Assembly (NCBI GenBank): GCA_905215775.1
Contig: CAJMRM010000004.1
Coordinates: forward strand, 1-64,000
DNA: 64,000 bases
Origin: an uncultured bacterium
GTDB lineage: Bacteria; Bacillota; Clostridia; Lachnospirales; Lachnospiraceae
Reading direction: 5' to 3'
Shown: positions 43,860 through 53,026 of the stretch, one piece after another
Numbering within the stretch: position 1 is the stretch's first letter
Layout of the letters: each line of letters starts with the position of its first letter
Position numbers and translations under genes: made by a program
Notes under the pieces: model-generated
The model's input: the letters and a program-made list of their open reading frames with translations, nothing else
Database searches by the model: none
Told to the model about the DNA's origin: nothing

Positions 43860-44624
43860 ATGCAGAAATATTTAGAATTACTAAAAAATCAGATTATTCT
43901 TGATATAAAAGAAAGACTCTGTTACCGGATAAATCTGATCAGTGATCTTGTTTTGTTTACATTGATCTATTTTGCTGTTTTTTATCTGGCTGCATCTGGA
44001 GAGAGTACTGCGGAATCACGGTTTCTTACGCTTCTGGGGTATATTTTCTGGCAGTTTAACGCCATGGCTCTTGGATACAGCACCAGTACCATCCGCCTGG
44101 AGGCATCCAGAGGGACATTGGAGCTGTATATTCAAAGCAAATATTCGATCATACTTCTGATGGGGATCCGTCTGATGATATCATTGATGATCAGTGCAGT
44201 CACCATGTCCGGCATTCTGGTATTCTCAATCGCTGTACATATTTTAAACTTTTCAAATTTAGTTTTCTTTTTAAAAGCATTGGTACTGATCGTTCCCAGC
44301 ATAATCGGGATGTACGGGATCGGCCTTATGATCGGTGCGGTCGGTCTGGGGGAGAAAAATACAGGACAGATGGTTATGATCATTCAGGGGACGATGCTGT
44401 TTTTGATCAACATGATACAGACAGAGAAATTTAGTATCCTTCATTTATTACCGTTTGCTCCAGGAATCGTAATCGTTCAGACACTTTATTCGGGGCAGCC
44501 CATATCAGCGCTCATTTCCCTTGGATATGTGGGGATGAATTTCCTGTGGCTGGCGGCAGGAGTCTCTTTTTTTAATGTCATGCTGGAGAGGGAGAGGAAA
44601 TACGGATCGTTTGATCATTATTAG
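43860..44624 (+). CDS. ABC-2-type transporter permease
   Basis: This 254-residue protein has six hydrophobic segments (about 25-45, 55-72, 95-120, 130-158, 165-190 and 215-238), the layout of an ABC-2-type export permease. Together with the ATPase 8 bases upstream it would form an exporter for a lipid, drug or peptide of unknown identity. A weak GGGGGAAAT precedes the ATG. Codon use is again A+T-rich. A remnant gene on the other strand overlaps its 3' end. Confidence 0.85.
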   Translation: MQKYLELLKNQIILDIKERLCYRINLISDLVLFTLIYFAVFYLAASGESTAESRFLTLLGYIFWQFNAMALGYSTSTIRLEASRGTLELYIQSKYSIILLMGIRLMISLMISAVTMSGILVFSIAVHILNFSNLVFFLKALVLIVPSIIGMYGIGLMIGAVGLGEKNTGQMVMIIQGTMLFLINMIQTEKFSILHLLPFAPGIVIVQTLYSGQPISALISLGYVGMNFLWLAAGVSFFNVMLERERKYGSFDHY

Positions 44625-44802
44625 AATCATAGCGGCAGCTTATCATGCGTCCAGCAGGAATATTCCGATCGGTTTTTAACCGCTCCATAATCATTTTCAA
44701 TATCGGGGATTTTCCGCAGCGGCGCGCTCCTGTGAGTATCTTTACAAAAGGGGTATCTGTGTAAGCCATGATCTTATCCCCATATAACGGTCTGTAAATC
44801 AT
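44578..44802 (-). pseudogene. AAA-type ATPase gene remnant
   Basis: The minus-strand frame beginning at the ATG at 44802 reads like the start of the ATP-binding proteins with C-terminal DUF4143: MIYRPLYGDKIMAYTDTPF, then VKILTGARRCGKSP. The P-loop is normally RRCGKST or RRCGKSS, but here Pro replaces the final Ser/Thr. Family resemblance fades after about 55 residues, and the frame then runs into the permease gene. These ATPases normally have about 400 residues, so most of the gene is gone. It supports past insertion and deletion in this accessory stretch. Confidence 0.65.
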
Positions 44803-44935
44803 CGTGACCACCTTCTGCCTGTAAGCAAGTATATCGTAAAATATATAGAAGTCTTCACACAGGCGTGTGTACCCGCTGGGATGGATAAAGGGGACCATAA
44901 GGCAAGAATTTCCTCTCGATCCACTTGACAAGGAT

Positions 44936-44963
44936 TTGACAAAATGCATAGATATGCTATAAT
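44936..44963 (+). promoter_or_regulatory. Promoter of the rex operon
   Basis: A perfect TTGACA at 44936-44941 and a perfect TATAAT at 44958-44963 are 16 bases apart. A second TTGACA lies at 44925-44930. The start codon of rex is 79 bases downstream. I see no clear Rex-type TTGT-ACAA operator here. Confidence 0.72.
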
Positions 44964-45042
44964 ATTAGCATCGGCGTACCGGGGCGTGCTGCCCCTTACG
45001 CAGGTGCTATTTGATCGTTACACAGGAAGGTGAAGACACAAC

Positions 45043-45711
45043 ATGACAGAAGAAAGACAGATTTCAAAGGCAGTAATTTCCAGGCTGCCCCGGTATTACC
45101 GCTATCTGGGTGAGCTGATGGAGGAGGGGATCGAGAGGATCTCGTCCAACGAGCTGAGCGCCAGGATGAAGGTCACCGCCTCCCAGATCCGCCAGGATCT
45201 CAATAACTTCGGCGGCTTCGGGCAGCAGGGATATGGATATAATGTAAAGTATCTTTATACGGAGATCGCCAGGATCTTAGGCATCGACCGGCAGCATAAC
45301 CTGATCATCATCGGAGCCGGAAACCTGGGCCAGGCCATTGCCAATTATACCAACTTTGAAAAACGCGGCTTCATGATCAAGGGCATGTTCGACATTAACC
45401 CGCGGCTCATCGGCCTGGTGGTGCGCGGAGTGGAGATCCGCAGTATTGACAATCTGGAGCAGTTCATTGTGGACAACGAGGTGCAGATCGCGGCCCTTAC
45501 GATCCCCAAGTCCAAGGCGCCGGAGATCGCAGACCGTCTGGTCCGGGCAGGGATCAAGGCCATCTGGAATTTTGCCCATACGGACCTCAACGTGCCCGAC
45601 GATGTAGTGGTGGAAAACGTTCATCTTTCAGAGAGTCTGATGCGTCTTTCCTACCGGGTATGCAGTATGCAGGACGAGCGGGAGCGGAAGGACCGGGAAA
45701 AAACAGTATGA
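45043..45711 (+). CDS. rex: Redox-sensing transcriptional repressor Rex
   Basis: This 222-residue NADH/NAD-sensing repressor controls fermentation and electron-transfer genes in Gram-positive anaerobes. The N-terminal winged helix is seen as AVISRLPRYYRYLGEL, then ISSNELSARMKVTASQIRQD and FGGFGQQGYGY. The Rossmann domain has IIGAGNLGQAIANY (about 88-101) and MFDINPRLIGL. ACAGGAAGGTGAAGACACAAC precedes the ATG. It heads rex-acpS-nnr-alr-mazF, a known clostridial gene order, and overlaps acpS by 4 bases. Confidence 0.97.
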   Translation: MTEERQISKAVISRLPRYYRYLGELMEEGIERISSNELSARMKVTASQIRQDLNNFGGFGQQGYGYNVKYLYTEIARILGIDRQHNLIIIGAGNLGQAIANYTNFEKRGFMIKGMFDINPRLIGLVVRGVEIRSIDNLEQFIVDNEVQIAALTIPKSKAPEIADRLVRAGIKAIWNFAHTDLNVPDDVVVENVHLSESLMRLSYRVCSMQDERERKDREKTV

Positions 45712-46070
45712 TCCTCGGAACGGGCTGTGATTTAGTGGAAATTGAGCGGATGAAAAAAGCCTGTGAAAAAGAGGCTTTTTTATCGCGTGTGTATACAGAA
45801 CGGGAGCGCCGGCAGGCAGGGGGGAAAGCCTCTGTCCTTGCCGGCGATTTTGCTGTGAAGGAGGCTGTGGCCAAGGTCTTCGGGACGGGCTTCCGGGACT
45901 TTATGCCGGGGGATATCGAGGTCCTACGGGATGACCTTGGAAAGCCCTATGTGAACCTGTACGGAAGGGCCAGGGAGACAGCGGAGGAAAAGGGGATCCT
46001 CCGGCTGGAGGTATCCATTTCCAATACAAGGGAGTACGCCATGGCCTTTGCCGTGGGGGAAGGAGAGTGA
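45708..46070 (+). CDS. acpS: Holo-[acyl-carrier-protein] synthase
   Basis: This 120-residue enzyme moves 4'-phosphopantetheine from CoA to acyl carrier protein. It has the magnesium-binding ILGTGCDLVEIERM at the N-terminus and FAVKEAVAKVFGTG in the middle. The ATG at 45708 forms an ATGA overlap with the rex stop; the longer open frame lies within rex. Nnr begins 5 bases after its end. Confidence 0.96.
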   Translation: MILGTGCDLVEIERMKKACEKEAFLSRVYTERERRQAGGKASVLAGDFAVKEAVAKVFGTGFRDFMPGDIEVLRDDLGKPYVNLYGRARETAEEKGILRLEVSISNTREYAMAFAVGEGE

Positions 46071-46074
46071 CGGA

Positions 46075-47670
46075 ATGAGGGATCTGCTGAATGCCGCAGA
46101 GATGAAGGCGGTGGATCAAAGAAGCATTGAGGAATACGGGATCCCATCCCTGGTACTGATGGAGCGGGCGGCCCTGGAGGTGGTGAAATGGGCCAGAGAG
46201 CTTCTGGAGCCGGGGGGTTCGGGGAATGAGGATTTGGAGCATGGTCCGGGAAGGGAGCGGCTTTTAAAGAAAAGGAAGCAGAAGACGGTCTGGGCAGTCT
46301 GCGGTCTGGGAAACAACGGAGCCGACGGCGCGGCGGCGGCCAGGATGCTGACGCTCCAGGGCTTTTCCTCTGTCATCCTCCTTCCATCCCTGGAGGGAAA
46401 ACGGAGCCGGGAGCTGGAGGTCCAGCTTTCGGTGGCAGAAAAGCTGGGAATCCCCATCCTTACCCTGGGCGATCCGCTTCCAGAGGCCTGTGATCTGATC
46501 CTTGACGCAGTGTTTGGCATCGGGCTTTCAAGGCCGGTGGAGGGCGTTTATAAGGAGCTCATCGGCCTCATGGAGGAAAAACGGCAGCGGGAGCTGGTCC
46601 CGGTGGCGGCGGTGGATATGCCGTCGGGCATCAGCTCGGACACAGGGGCCGTCATGGGCTGCGCCGTAAAGGCGGATGTGACCGTGACCTTTGGAATGAG
46701 AAAGGTGGGCCAGGCCCTGTTTCCGGGCCGGGAATACTGCGGACGGCTTTTTGTGGAGGACGTGGGCTTTGTGCCCGAGGATCCGGAGCAGGCCGGAGAG
46801 CACGTCCATGCCCACGGACCGGAGGATCTTATGGAGATCCCCAGGCGGCGGGCGGATTCCCACAAGGGGACCTATGGAAAGCTCCTGGTGATCGCCGGAG
46901 CAAAAAACATGGCGGGAGCTGCGTATTTTTCTGCCCTGGCGGCGTACCGGACCGGGGCGGGCCTGGTGAAGATCATGACGGTGGAGGAAAACCGCAGTGT
47001 GATCCAGGAGCGGCTGCCGGAGGCGGTGCTGTCCTCCTTTGATCCCCAGTGGGCCAGCGAGGAGCCAGGGGAATTTAAGGAGTATATCCGTTCCCAGACG
47101 GGCTGGGCCGACGCCATCGTCTTAGGCCCGGGCCTGGGCCAGGAGGAATATGCCAGGACTCTGGTGGAGGCAGTCTTAAGCGACGCCTATGTGCCCATCG
47201 TCATGGACGCCGATGCGGTGAACCTGGCGGCCAGATACCCGTATTTGAAGGGATATTTTACGGAAAATATCATTCTGACGCCCCATGTGCTGGAATTTTC
47301 CCGGCTGACGGAAAAGCCGGTGGAGGAGATCAAGGAGGATCCCCTGGCAGCGGCCAGGGAGCTTTCGGACCAGTACGGCGTCACCTGCGTTTTAAAGGAT
47401 GCGGCTACGGTGACGGCCAGAAAGGACGGAAAGCTTTTTGTAAACTTAAGCGGTTCTCCGGCCATGGCCAAGGGAGGCTCCGGGGATGTGCTGACCGGGG
47501 TCATTGCGGGACTTTTAGCCATGGGAATGGACGACTGCGAGGCGGCGTCCCTGGGCGTTTATGTCCATGGACTGGCAGGAGAAGCGGCCGAGAAAAAATA
47601 CGGCGTCCACTCGGTCCTGGCCGGGGAGCTGGCAGGCTGTATCGGAGAGGTGGTCAATGGAAATGTATAA
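46075..47670 (+). CDS. nnr: Bifunctional NAD(P)H-hydrate epimerase/dehydratase
   Basis: This 531-residue metabolite-repair enzyme restores damaged NADH and NADPH. The N-terminal YjeF epimerase (about 1-230) has VCGLGNNGADGAAAARML and DAVFGIGLSRPVEG. The C-terminal ADP-dependent dehydratase of the ribokinase fold (about 245-531) has HKGTYGKLLVIAGAKNMAGA, GPGLGQEE and AMAKGGSGDVLTGVIAG. A non-conserved basic insert (LLKKRKQKT) lies near residues 62-70. AAGGAG lies 9 bases before the ATG at 46075. It overlaps alr by 14 bases. Confidence 0.96.
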   Translation: MRDLLNAAEMKAVDQRSIEEYGIPSLVLMERAALEVVKWARELLEPGGSGNEDLEHGPGRERLLKKRKQKTVWAVCGLGNNGADGAAAARMLTLQGFSSVILLPSLEGKRSRELEVQLSVAEKLGIPILTLGDPLPEACDLILDAVFGIGLSRPVEGVYKELIGLMEEKRQRELVPVAAVDMPSGISSDTGAVMGCAVKADVTVTFGMRKVGQALFPGREYCGRLFVEDVGFVPEDPEQAGEHVHAHGPEDLMEIPRRRADSHKGTYGKLLVIAGAKNMAGAAYFSALAAYRTGAGLVKIMTVEENRSVIQERLPEAVLSSFDPQWASEEPGEFKEYIRSQTGWADAIVLGPGLGQEEYARTLVEAVLSDAYVPIVMDADAVNLAARYPYLKGYFTENIILTPHVLEFSRLTEKPVEEIKEDPLAAARELSDQYGVTCVLKDAATVTARKDGKLFVNLSGSPAMAKGGSGDVLTGVIAGLLAMGMDDCEAASLGVYVHGLAGEAAEKKYGVHSVLAGELAGCIGEVVNGNV

Positions 47671-48811
47671 AAGAGCGTATGTGAAGGTGGATCTGGACCG
47701 GATCCGGAAGAACATGAGGGCGATCCGGAGCGTGCTGCCGGAAGGAACGAAGATCGTCGGCGTGGTAAAGGCCGATGGCTATGGCCATGGGGCGGTCCAG
47801 ACCGCGAAAGCCATCGAGGAGGACGCCGCAGGCTATGCGGTGGCCACGGCGGAGGAGGCCCTGGAGCTTAGAAGAAATGGAATAAAAAAGCCGGTGCTGG
47901 TGCTGGGACCGGTGCCGGAATGCCAGTATGGGAGCATGGTGGAGCAGGAGATCCGGACGGCAGTGTTCGATCTTACGCGGGCAGAGCGGCTTTCGGAAAC
48001 GGCGGTGTCCCTGGGGATGACGGCCAGGGTCCACATTGCGGTGGATACCGGGATGAATCGGATCGGCTTAAGACCGGACCGGGAACAGGCCCAGGTGGTG
48101 AAGGAGATCGCCGGACTCCCGGGGATCGTGGCAGAGGGGATGTTCACCCATTTTGCCAGGGCTGACGAGGCGGATAAGACCTTTGCCCGGGAGCAGCTCC
48201 GGGCGTTCCTGGATTTTTCGCAGATGGTAACGGATGCGGGCGTTTCCATTCCGGTCCTCCACTGCGCCAACAGCGCCGGGATCATGGATCTGAAGGAGAG
48301 CCATGGAACGGCGGTCCGGGCCGGGATCATCCTGTACGGCCTGTATCCGTCGGATCAGGTACAGAGGGAGGCTCTTTTTCTGGAGCCGGCCATGGAGCTG
48401 AAAAGCTTCATTACCTATATAAAGGAGATCGGTCCGGGTGCGGCGGTGAGCTACGGAGGGACCTTTGTGGCGGACCGTCCCATGCGTCTGGCCACCGTCA
48501 GCATCGGCTACGGAGACGGCTATCCCAGGAGCCTTTCCAATAAAGGGGAGGTGCTGGTCCATGGGATGCGGGCCCGGATCCTGGGCCGGATCTGTATGGA
48601 TCAGCTGATGATCGATGTGACCGGGATCCCGGAGGCCAGGGAGGGAGATGAGGTGACGCTTCTGGGCCGGGACGGAACGGAGGAGATCACCATGGAGGAG
48701 CTGGCGGAGTTAAGCGGCCGGTTCCATTACGAGATCCCGTGCCTCATGGGAAAACGCCTGCCCAGGGTCTATGTGTCCGATGGGCGGATCAGAGAGGCAG
48801 AGGACCTTTAA
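47657..48811 (+). CDS. alr: Alanine racemase
   Basis: This 384-residue PLP enzyme makes D-alanine for peptidoglycan. The PLP lysine is Lys38 in VVKADGYGHG, the second catalytic base is Tyr285 in SIGYGDGYPR, and MDQLMIDVT is in the C-terminal beta domain. GGAGAGG lies 6 bases before the ATG at 47657, within the end of nnr; an ATG two codons later is less well spaced. It is followed by mazF after 157 bases. Confidence 0.97.
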   Translation: MEMYKRAYVKVDLDRIRKNMRAIRSVLPEGTKIVGVVKADGYGHGAVQTAKAIEEDAAGYAVATAEEALELRRNGIKKPVLVLGPVPECQYGSMVEQEIRTAVFDLTRAERLSETAVSLGMTARVHIAVDTGMNRIGLRPDREQAQVVKEIAGLPGIVAEGMFTHFARADEADKTFAREQLRAFLDFSQMVTDAGVSIPVLHCANSAGIMDLKESHGTAVRAGIILYGLYPSDQVQREALFLEPAMELKSFITYIKEIGPGAAVSYGGTFVADRPMRLATVSIGYGDGYPRSLSNKGEVLVHGMRARILGRICMDQLMIDVTGIPEAREGDEVTLLGRDGTEEITMEELAELSGRFHYEIPCLMGKRLPRVYVSDGRIREAEDL

Positions 48812-48968
48812 CAGGCGGTCCGGTCCCGGGGGAGGGGCAGCGGCCTTTAAACGCCGGCCCGGTTTCAGATCCCGGCATCATTTTGCGGCAGTTCTGCATA
48901 AGGTAATCGTAGAGTGTCAATACTTTCGGTACAGGGAGACCTGAAAACCATTTCGGAGAGTGAAACCT

Positions 48969-49316
48969 TTGATTATCAGACGCGGAGATATTTATTATGC
49001 AGACCTGCGGCCGGTGGTGGGCTCTGAACAGGGAGGAGTCCGGCCGGTGCTCATCATACAGAATGATGTGGGAAACAAGCACAGCCCCACGGTGATCTGT
49101 GCGGCCATCACATCGAAAATGAATAAGGCAAAGCTGCCCACCCACGTGGAGCTTTCCGCCAGACAGTGCGACATGGTCCGGGACTCAGTGATCCTTCTGG
49201 AGCAGCTGCGGACCATTGATAAACAGAGACTCAGGGAGAAAATATGCCATATCGATGAAAATCTTCTGGAAAAAGTCAACGAGGCCCTGCGGATCAGCCT
49301 GGAGCTTGCTACATAA
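48969..49316 (+). CDS. mazF: MazF/PemK-type endoribonuclease
   Basis: This 115-residue toxin-family RNase cuts single-stranded mRNA at short sequences. It shows [39 protein letters not shown] and [22 protein letters not shown], all MazF hallmarks with the conserved Arg and Thr/Ser region. TTG at 48969 is 8 bases from GGAGAG and matches the usual N-terminus; a GTG at 48960 overlaps that box. In Bacillus the order is alr-mazE-mazF; here the gap after alr is only 157 bases and holds no antitoxin frame. Confidence 0.92.
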   Translation: MIIRRGDIYYADLRPVVGSEQGGVRPVLIIQNDVGNKHSPTVICAAITSKMNKAKLPTHVELSARQCDMVRDSVILLEQLRTIDKQRLREKICHIDENLLEKVNEALRISLELAT

Positions 49317-49339
49317 GGGCGTGAATTTCGGGAGTTTTG

Positions 49340-49368
49340 TTGACGAAATGTGGCAATGATGCTATATT
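49340..49368 (+). promoter_or_regulatory. Promoter of the CNNM/CBS protein gene
   Basis: TTGACG at 49340-49345 and TATATT at 49363-49368 are 17 bases apart, 39 bases before the start codon. Confidence 0.7.
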
Positions 49369-49406
49369 AGGATACAAATGATAAAAAAGGAGTGGAACGA
49401 TTTTTC

Positions 49407-50768
49407 ATGGACGATGGTAATTCGTGGATAGGAAGTTTGCTGTTTGCGGTTTCAGTGGCTGTATTTTATCTGATCTACGGCTTTGGAGCGGCGATTCAGG
49501 CGCTGAACACCAGTGCGCTGGAGGACGAGCGGGACGAGGGAAATAAAAAGGCGGCGGCTCTTTTGAGGATCCAGGAGGATCCTGGGAAGTTTGTCCGCAC
49601 CAACCAGGTGGTCACCTGCTTTTTCACACTGGCACTGGGAGCCTTTACCCTGCCGCAGACAGCGGGATACATCCGGAGATTTCTGGCAGTGAAGCTTGCG
49701 ATGGCTCCGGGCCTTGCGGCGGGGCTGGCCCTTGCAGCGGCATTTTTTGTGGTGGCCTTTTTTCTGGTCTGCCTGGGAGTCATAATCCCCAAGCACGTGG
49801 CAGCCAAGAGCCCGATCCGGTTCTGCTATAAGGCGCTTCCGGTGGTAGAGTGGGCCATTAAGCTGCTTTCGCCGTTCACCTGGCTCATCAGCGTGGCGGC
49901 CTTTGTGGTCTTAAAAGCAGTGGGCATCGATATCCGGTCCTCCAATGAGAAGGTGACCGAGGAGGATATCATGTATATGGTAAACGAGGGCCACGATCAA
50001 GGCGTGCTGGAGGCCAGCGAAGCGGAAATGATTACCAATATCTTTGAGTTTGACGATAAAGTGGCGTCGGATATCATGACCCACAGAAAGAATGTGGTGG
50101 CCCTGGAAAGCACCATGACCTTAAAGGAAACGGTGGATTTCATCGTAAAAGAGGCCAACAATTCCAGATTTCCGGTCTACGAGGAGGATATCGACAATAT
50201 CGTGGGTGTGCTCCATATGCGGGACGTGCTGTATTTCGCAGAGCAGAAGGAGTATCTGGACAAGCCCATCAGCCAGATCGACGGCCTTTTAAGGAGCGCC
50301 CATTTTATTCCGGAGGCAAAAAATATCAACGCTCTATTTAAGGAGATGCAGTCGGAGAAGATCCATATGGAGATCGTCATCGACGAATACGGCCAGACAG
50401 CCGGAATCGTGACCATGGAGGATATCCTGGAGGAGATCGTTGGAAACATCATGGATGAATACGACAACGAGGAGCCGGATATCGTGGTCAGGGAAAACGG
50501 AAGCTTCCAGCTTTCGGGTATGACGCCTCTGGACGATGTGGAGGACGCCCTGGAGATGGAATTTGACGAGGATGATAAGGATAATTTTGATACCTTAAAC
50601 GGTTTCCTGATCTCAAGGCTGGGCCATCTTCCGGAGGATGACGAAAAGGGCCAGGTGGTCTTTGGAGGCTACCGGTTCAGTATCCTGAAGGCAGAGAATA
50701 AGACCATACAGACGGCGGCGGCAGAACGGTATGCCGGGCCGGAGCATGAAAAAGAAAATGGAGAATAA
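49407..50768 (+). CDS. CNNM/CBS-domain (HlyC/CorC-type) membrane protein
   Basis: This 453-residue protein has an N-terminal CNNM membrane domain with about four hydrophobic segments (1-175), two CBS domains (about 200-320; DIMTHRKNVVAL, RFPVYEEDIDNIVGVLHMRD, VIDEYGQTAGIVTMEDILEEIVG) and a C-terminal CorC/HlyC domain (about 340-430). The family is linked to magnesium or cobalt efflux; older names call it hemolysin. AAGGAG lies about 14 bases before the ATG at 49407, a long but workable gap. Its terminator is shared with the convergent peptidase gene. Confidence 0.93.
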   Translation: MDDGNSWIGSLLFAVSVAVFYLIYGFGAAIQALNTSALEDERDEGNKKAAALLRIQEDPGKFVRTNQVVTCFFTLALGAFTLPQTAGYIRRFLAVKLAMAPGLAAGLALAAAFFVVAFFLVCLGVIIPKHVAAKSPIRFCYKALPVVEWAIKLLSPFTWLISVAAFVVLKAVGIDIRSSNEKVTEEDIMYMVNEGHDQGVLEASEAEMITNIFEFDDKVASDIMTHRKNVVALESTMTLKETVDFIVKEANNSRFPVYEEDIDNIVGVLHMRDVLYFAEQKEYLDKPISQIDGLLRSAHFIPEAKNINALFKEMQSEKIHMEIVIDEYGQTAGIVTMEDILEEIVGNIMDEYDNEEPDIVVRENGSFQLSGMTPLDDVEDALEMEFDEDDKDNFDTLNGFLISRLGHLPEDDEKGQVVFGGYRFSILKAENKTIQTAAAERYAGPEHEKENGE

Positions 50769-50820
50769 AAAAATCCCCGCCCGGGACAGGCAGCCAAGCC
50801 GCTCCCGGACGGGGATTTTT
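50769..50820. terminator. Shared bidirectional terminator
   Basis: AAATCCCCG-CCCGGGA pairs with TCCCGG-ACGGGGATTT, with A-runs on one side and T-runs on the other. It lies directly between the convergent CNNM/CBS and S9 peptidase genes and can end both. Confidence 0.85.
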
Positions 50821-50826
50821 GAAGTA

Positions 50827-52761
50827 TTATTTCAGGTACTGATCCATCCAGTTTAAGATCTCCGTCATCCGGTCGATCCGGTTTTCCGGCTTTCCGCCGC
50901 GGGAGAGCTCATGGTTCTCTCCGTGGAAGAGGCAGAGCCTGGAGGGGCAGCCGTTTCTCATAACGGCGCTGTACATGGCAATTCCCTCCGCCATATAGCA
51001 GCGGTAGTCCTCGTCGGAGTGGATGAAGAGGATCGGGGTCTTGCAGTTGGGGGCGTACTGGAGCGGGGACTGCTTCCAGAGAAGTTCCACATTCTCTCTT
51101 GTATTGGCGCCCTGGTTATTTACGATAAAGGTGTGGCCGATATCGGAGTTATGCTCAAAGGATACCCAGTTGGAGATGGAACGCTGGGATGCAGCCGCCT
51201 TGAACCGGTCGGTGTGGCCAACGATCCAGTTGGTCATGAAGCCGCCGTAGGAGCCGCCGGTAACGCCCACACGGGCTGTATCGATCTGGGGATATCTCTT
51301 TAATACCTCGTCGGTGAAATCCATCAGGTTCTGGTAGTCCACGGTCCCGTAGATGCCGTTGATGTTTCCGAAATCGGTGCCGCGGCCGTCAGAGCCTCTG
51401 GGATTGCAGTAGAATACGAAGTAACCGGCATTGGCCCACATCTGCATCTCGTGATGGAATACGTCGGAGAATACAGTGCGGGGGCCGCCATGGATATGGA
51501 AGATGGCCGGATAGGAAACGCCCTCCTCATAATCCGCCGGCTTCATCACCCAGCCGTGGATCTCATAGCCGTCGCTGGCTGTGAAGGAAAATGCCTCGGG
51601 GGTCACAACGGAGTATTCTTCTCCCACAAAGTCGTTGAAGTGGGTGATCTGCTCACCGTCCAGGTAAAGCTCTGCCAGCTTTGTTCCCTGGAGCTCGCAG
51701 CTTACCAGGTGCTCGCCGTTGACGTCGAAGCTGTCGCAGGAGCTGCCCTTTGTGAGGCTGTCGGAGATATTGCCGTCCTTGTCCAGCTTTCTTAACCATG
51801 CGAAGTCGTCGATGGTGGAGATAAAATAGAAGTCGCCGTTTAACAGCTTCTGGCCGCGGCCGGAGCCGTATCTTGCGTCGCTTCCCACAGAGCCGGAGGC
51901 GATGGAGGCGTCATAGGGTACAAACAGGTTCATGGAGCCGTCCGCTAAGTTCATCTTATAGAAGCTGTTGTACTTATTGGTATAGCGGTAGTCGGAGTCG
52001 ATGGCGGCCACCAGGGCTTCATTTTCGTTTAAGAGCTCGATGGTTCCGGTATGCATGGTATCCGGCTCCAGCAGTGTCTTTGTCTCGCCGGTCTTTAAGT
52101 TATAGAGATAAATTCCCTCGTTTAAACCGCGCACGTTCTGTTTCCAGGGATACGCCTTATAAAGGAGAAGATCTCCCAGAACAGAGGACTGGGTGCAGTC
52201 GGTCCAGTCGCAGGCCACGTAAGAAAGCTCTCCGGTTTCCCTGTTATAAACGGCAAAGCGGTTCCTCTTGGCGTTGGTGTAGCCTAAGCCGTTGCCCCAG
52301 AAGGGAAGCTCGTCAAAGACCTCATAGGATTTCTTTCTGGTATCCTTATGATTGTCCTGGCTGGCAGTCATAAGGAAGCGTCCGTCGGGCAGTGCTTTAA
52401 AGCCGATGATCTTTGCGGGCACCGTAAAGGCGTGGCAGGCCTCTCCGCCTTCGGGGGAGATCTCATAGAAGCTTGTGAGGGCTTCTCCGGCTTCCTGTTT
52501 CTTCTTCACCTCACTGCATCTTGCAGCCGGGAAGAGGAGGGTATTGTCCTTTGTCCAGACATAGCTCTTTGCGTCGCCGCCGCTGGTCATCTTCCGAACC
52601 TTTTTTTCAGCCATATCGTAAACGTAGAGGTTGGCCTTGTATGTATTTTCCGCTCTGTCAGCGTTGGATACCACAAAGGCAATGTACCTTCCATCGGGAG
52701 AGAAGGAAGGATTGCTTACGAACTGAAATTTCAAAAAGGTATCGATTTCAATCTTTTTCAT
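50827..52761 (-). CDS. S9-family prolyl oligopeptidase-type serine peptidase
   Basis: This 644-residue cytoplasmic peptidase has an N-terminal beta-propeller (about 1-380; repeated strands such as FSPDGRYIAFVVS and SYVWTKDNTLLFPA) and a C-terminal alpha/beta-hydrolase domain. The catalytic triad is Ser504 in GGSYGGFM, Asp585 in HSDEDYRC and His617 in GENHELSRGG. It resembles acylaminoacyl-peptidases that degrade short peptides. No signal peptide is present. GGAGGCAG lies 5 bases before the ATG. It is a single-gene unit. Confidence 0.95.
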   Translation of the reverse strand: MKKIEIDTFLKFQFVSNPSFSPDGRYIAFVVSNADRAENTYKANLYVYDMAEKKVRKMTSGGDAKSYVWTKDNTLLFPAARCSEVKKKQEAGEALTSFYEISPEGGEACHAFTVPAKIIGFKALPDGRFLMTASQDNHKDTRKKSYEVFDELPFWGNGLGYTNAKRNRFAVYNRETGELSYVACDWTDCTQSSVLGDLLLYKAYPWKQNVRGLNEGIYLYNLKTGETKTLLEPDTMHTGTIELLNENEALVAAIDSDYRYTNKYNSFYKMNLADGSMNLFVPYDASIASGSVGSDARYGSGRGQKLLNGDFYFISTIDDFAWLRKLDKDGNISDSLTKGSSCDSFDVNGEHLVSCELQGTKLAELYLDGEQITHFNDFVGEEYSVVTPEAFSFTASDGYEIHGWVMKPADYEEGVSYPAIFHIHGGPRTVFSDVFHHEMQMWANAGYFVFYCNPRGSDGRGTDFGNINGIYGTVDYQNLMDFTDEVLKRYPQIDTARVGVTGGSYGGFMTNWIVGHTDRFKAAASQRSISNWVSFEHNSDIGHTFIVNNQGANTRENVELLWKQSPLQYAPNCKTPILFIHSDEDYRCYMAEGIAMYSAVMRNGCPSRLCLFHGENHELSRGGKPENRIDRMTEILNWMDQYLK

Positions 52762-52797
52762 AGTGCTGCCTCCATATTTTGATAATTATGTAGTTCT

Positions 52798-52825
52798 ATT
52801 ATAACATGCCTGTAAAAGCTGTCAA
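52798..52825 (-). promoter_or_regulatory. Promoter of the S9 peptidase gene
   Basis: On the minus strand a perfect TTGACA (52825-52820) and a perfect TATAAT (52803-52798) are 16 bases apart, 36 bases before the start codon. Confidence 0.75.
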
Positions 52826-52903
52826 GAAAACCTTGCTGTTCCGGAGCCGTCCGGCGGGAAAATCTGATGAAAATATCCGTTGGGAAAATCCGCAGAAAAG
52901 CCC

Positions 52904-52932
52904 TTGCCAAGGGCTTAAAATAATGCTAGAAT
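52904..52932 (+). promoter_or_regulatory. Promoter of yebC
   Basis: TTGCCA at 52904-52909 and TAGAAT at 52927-52932 have a 17-base spacer, about 95 bases before the start codon. Confidence 0.62.
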
Positions 52933-53026
52933 ATTTAGGATTATGGTAACTGCAACGGATATTACAGTTACAGTTTATGACGGAAATACGATAAATATAG
53001 AAGAAAGAAGAAAAGGAGCAGGAAAA

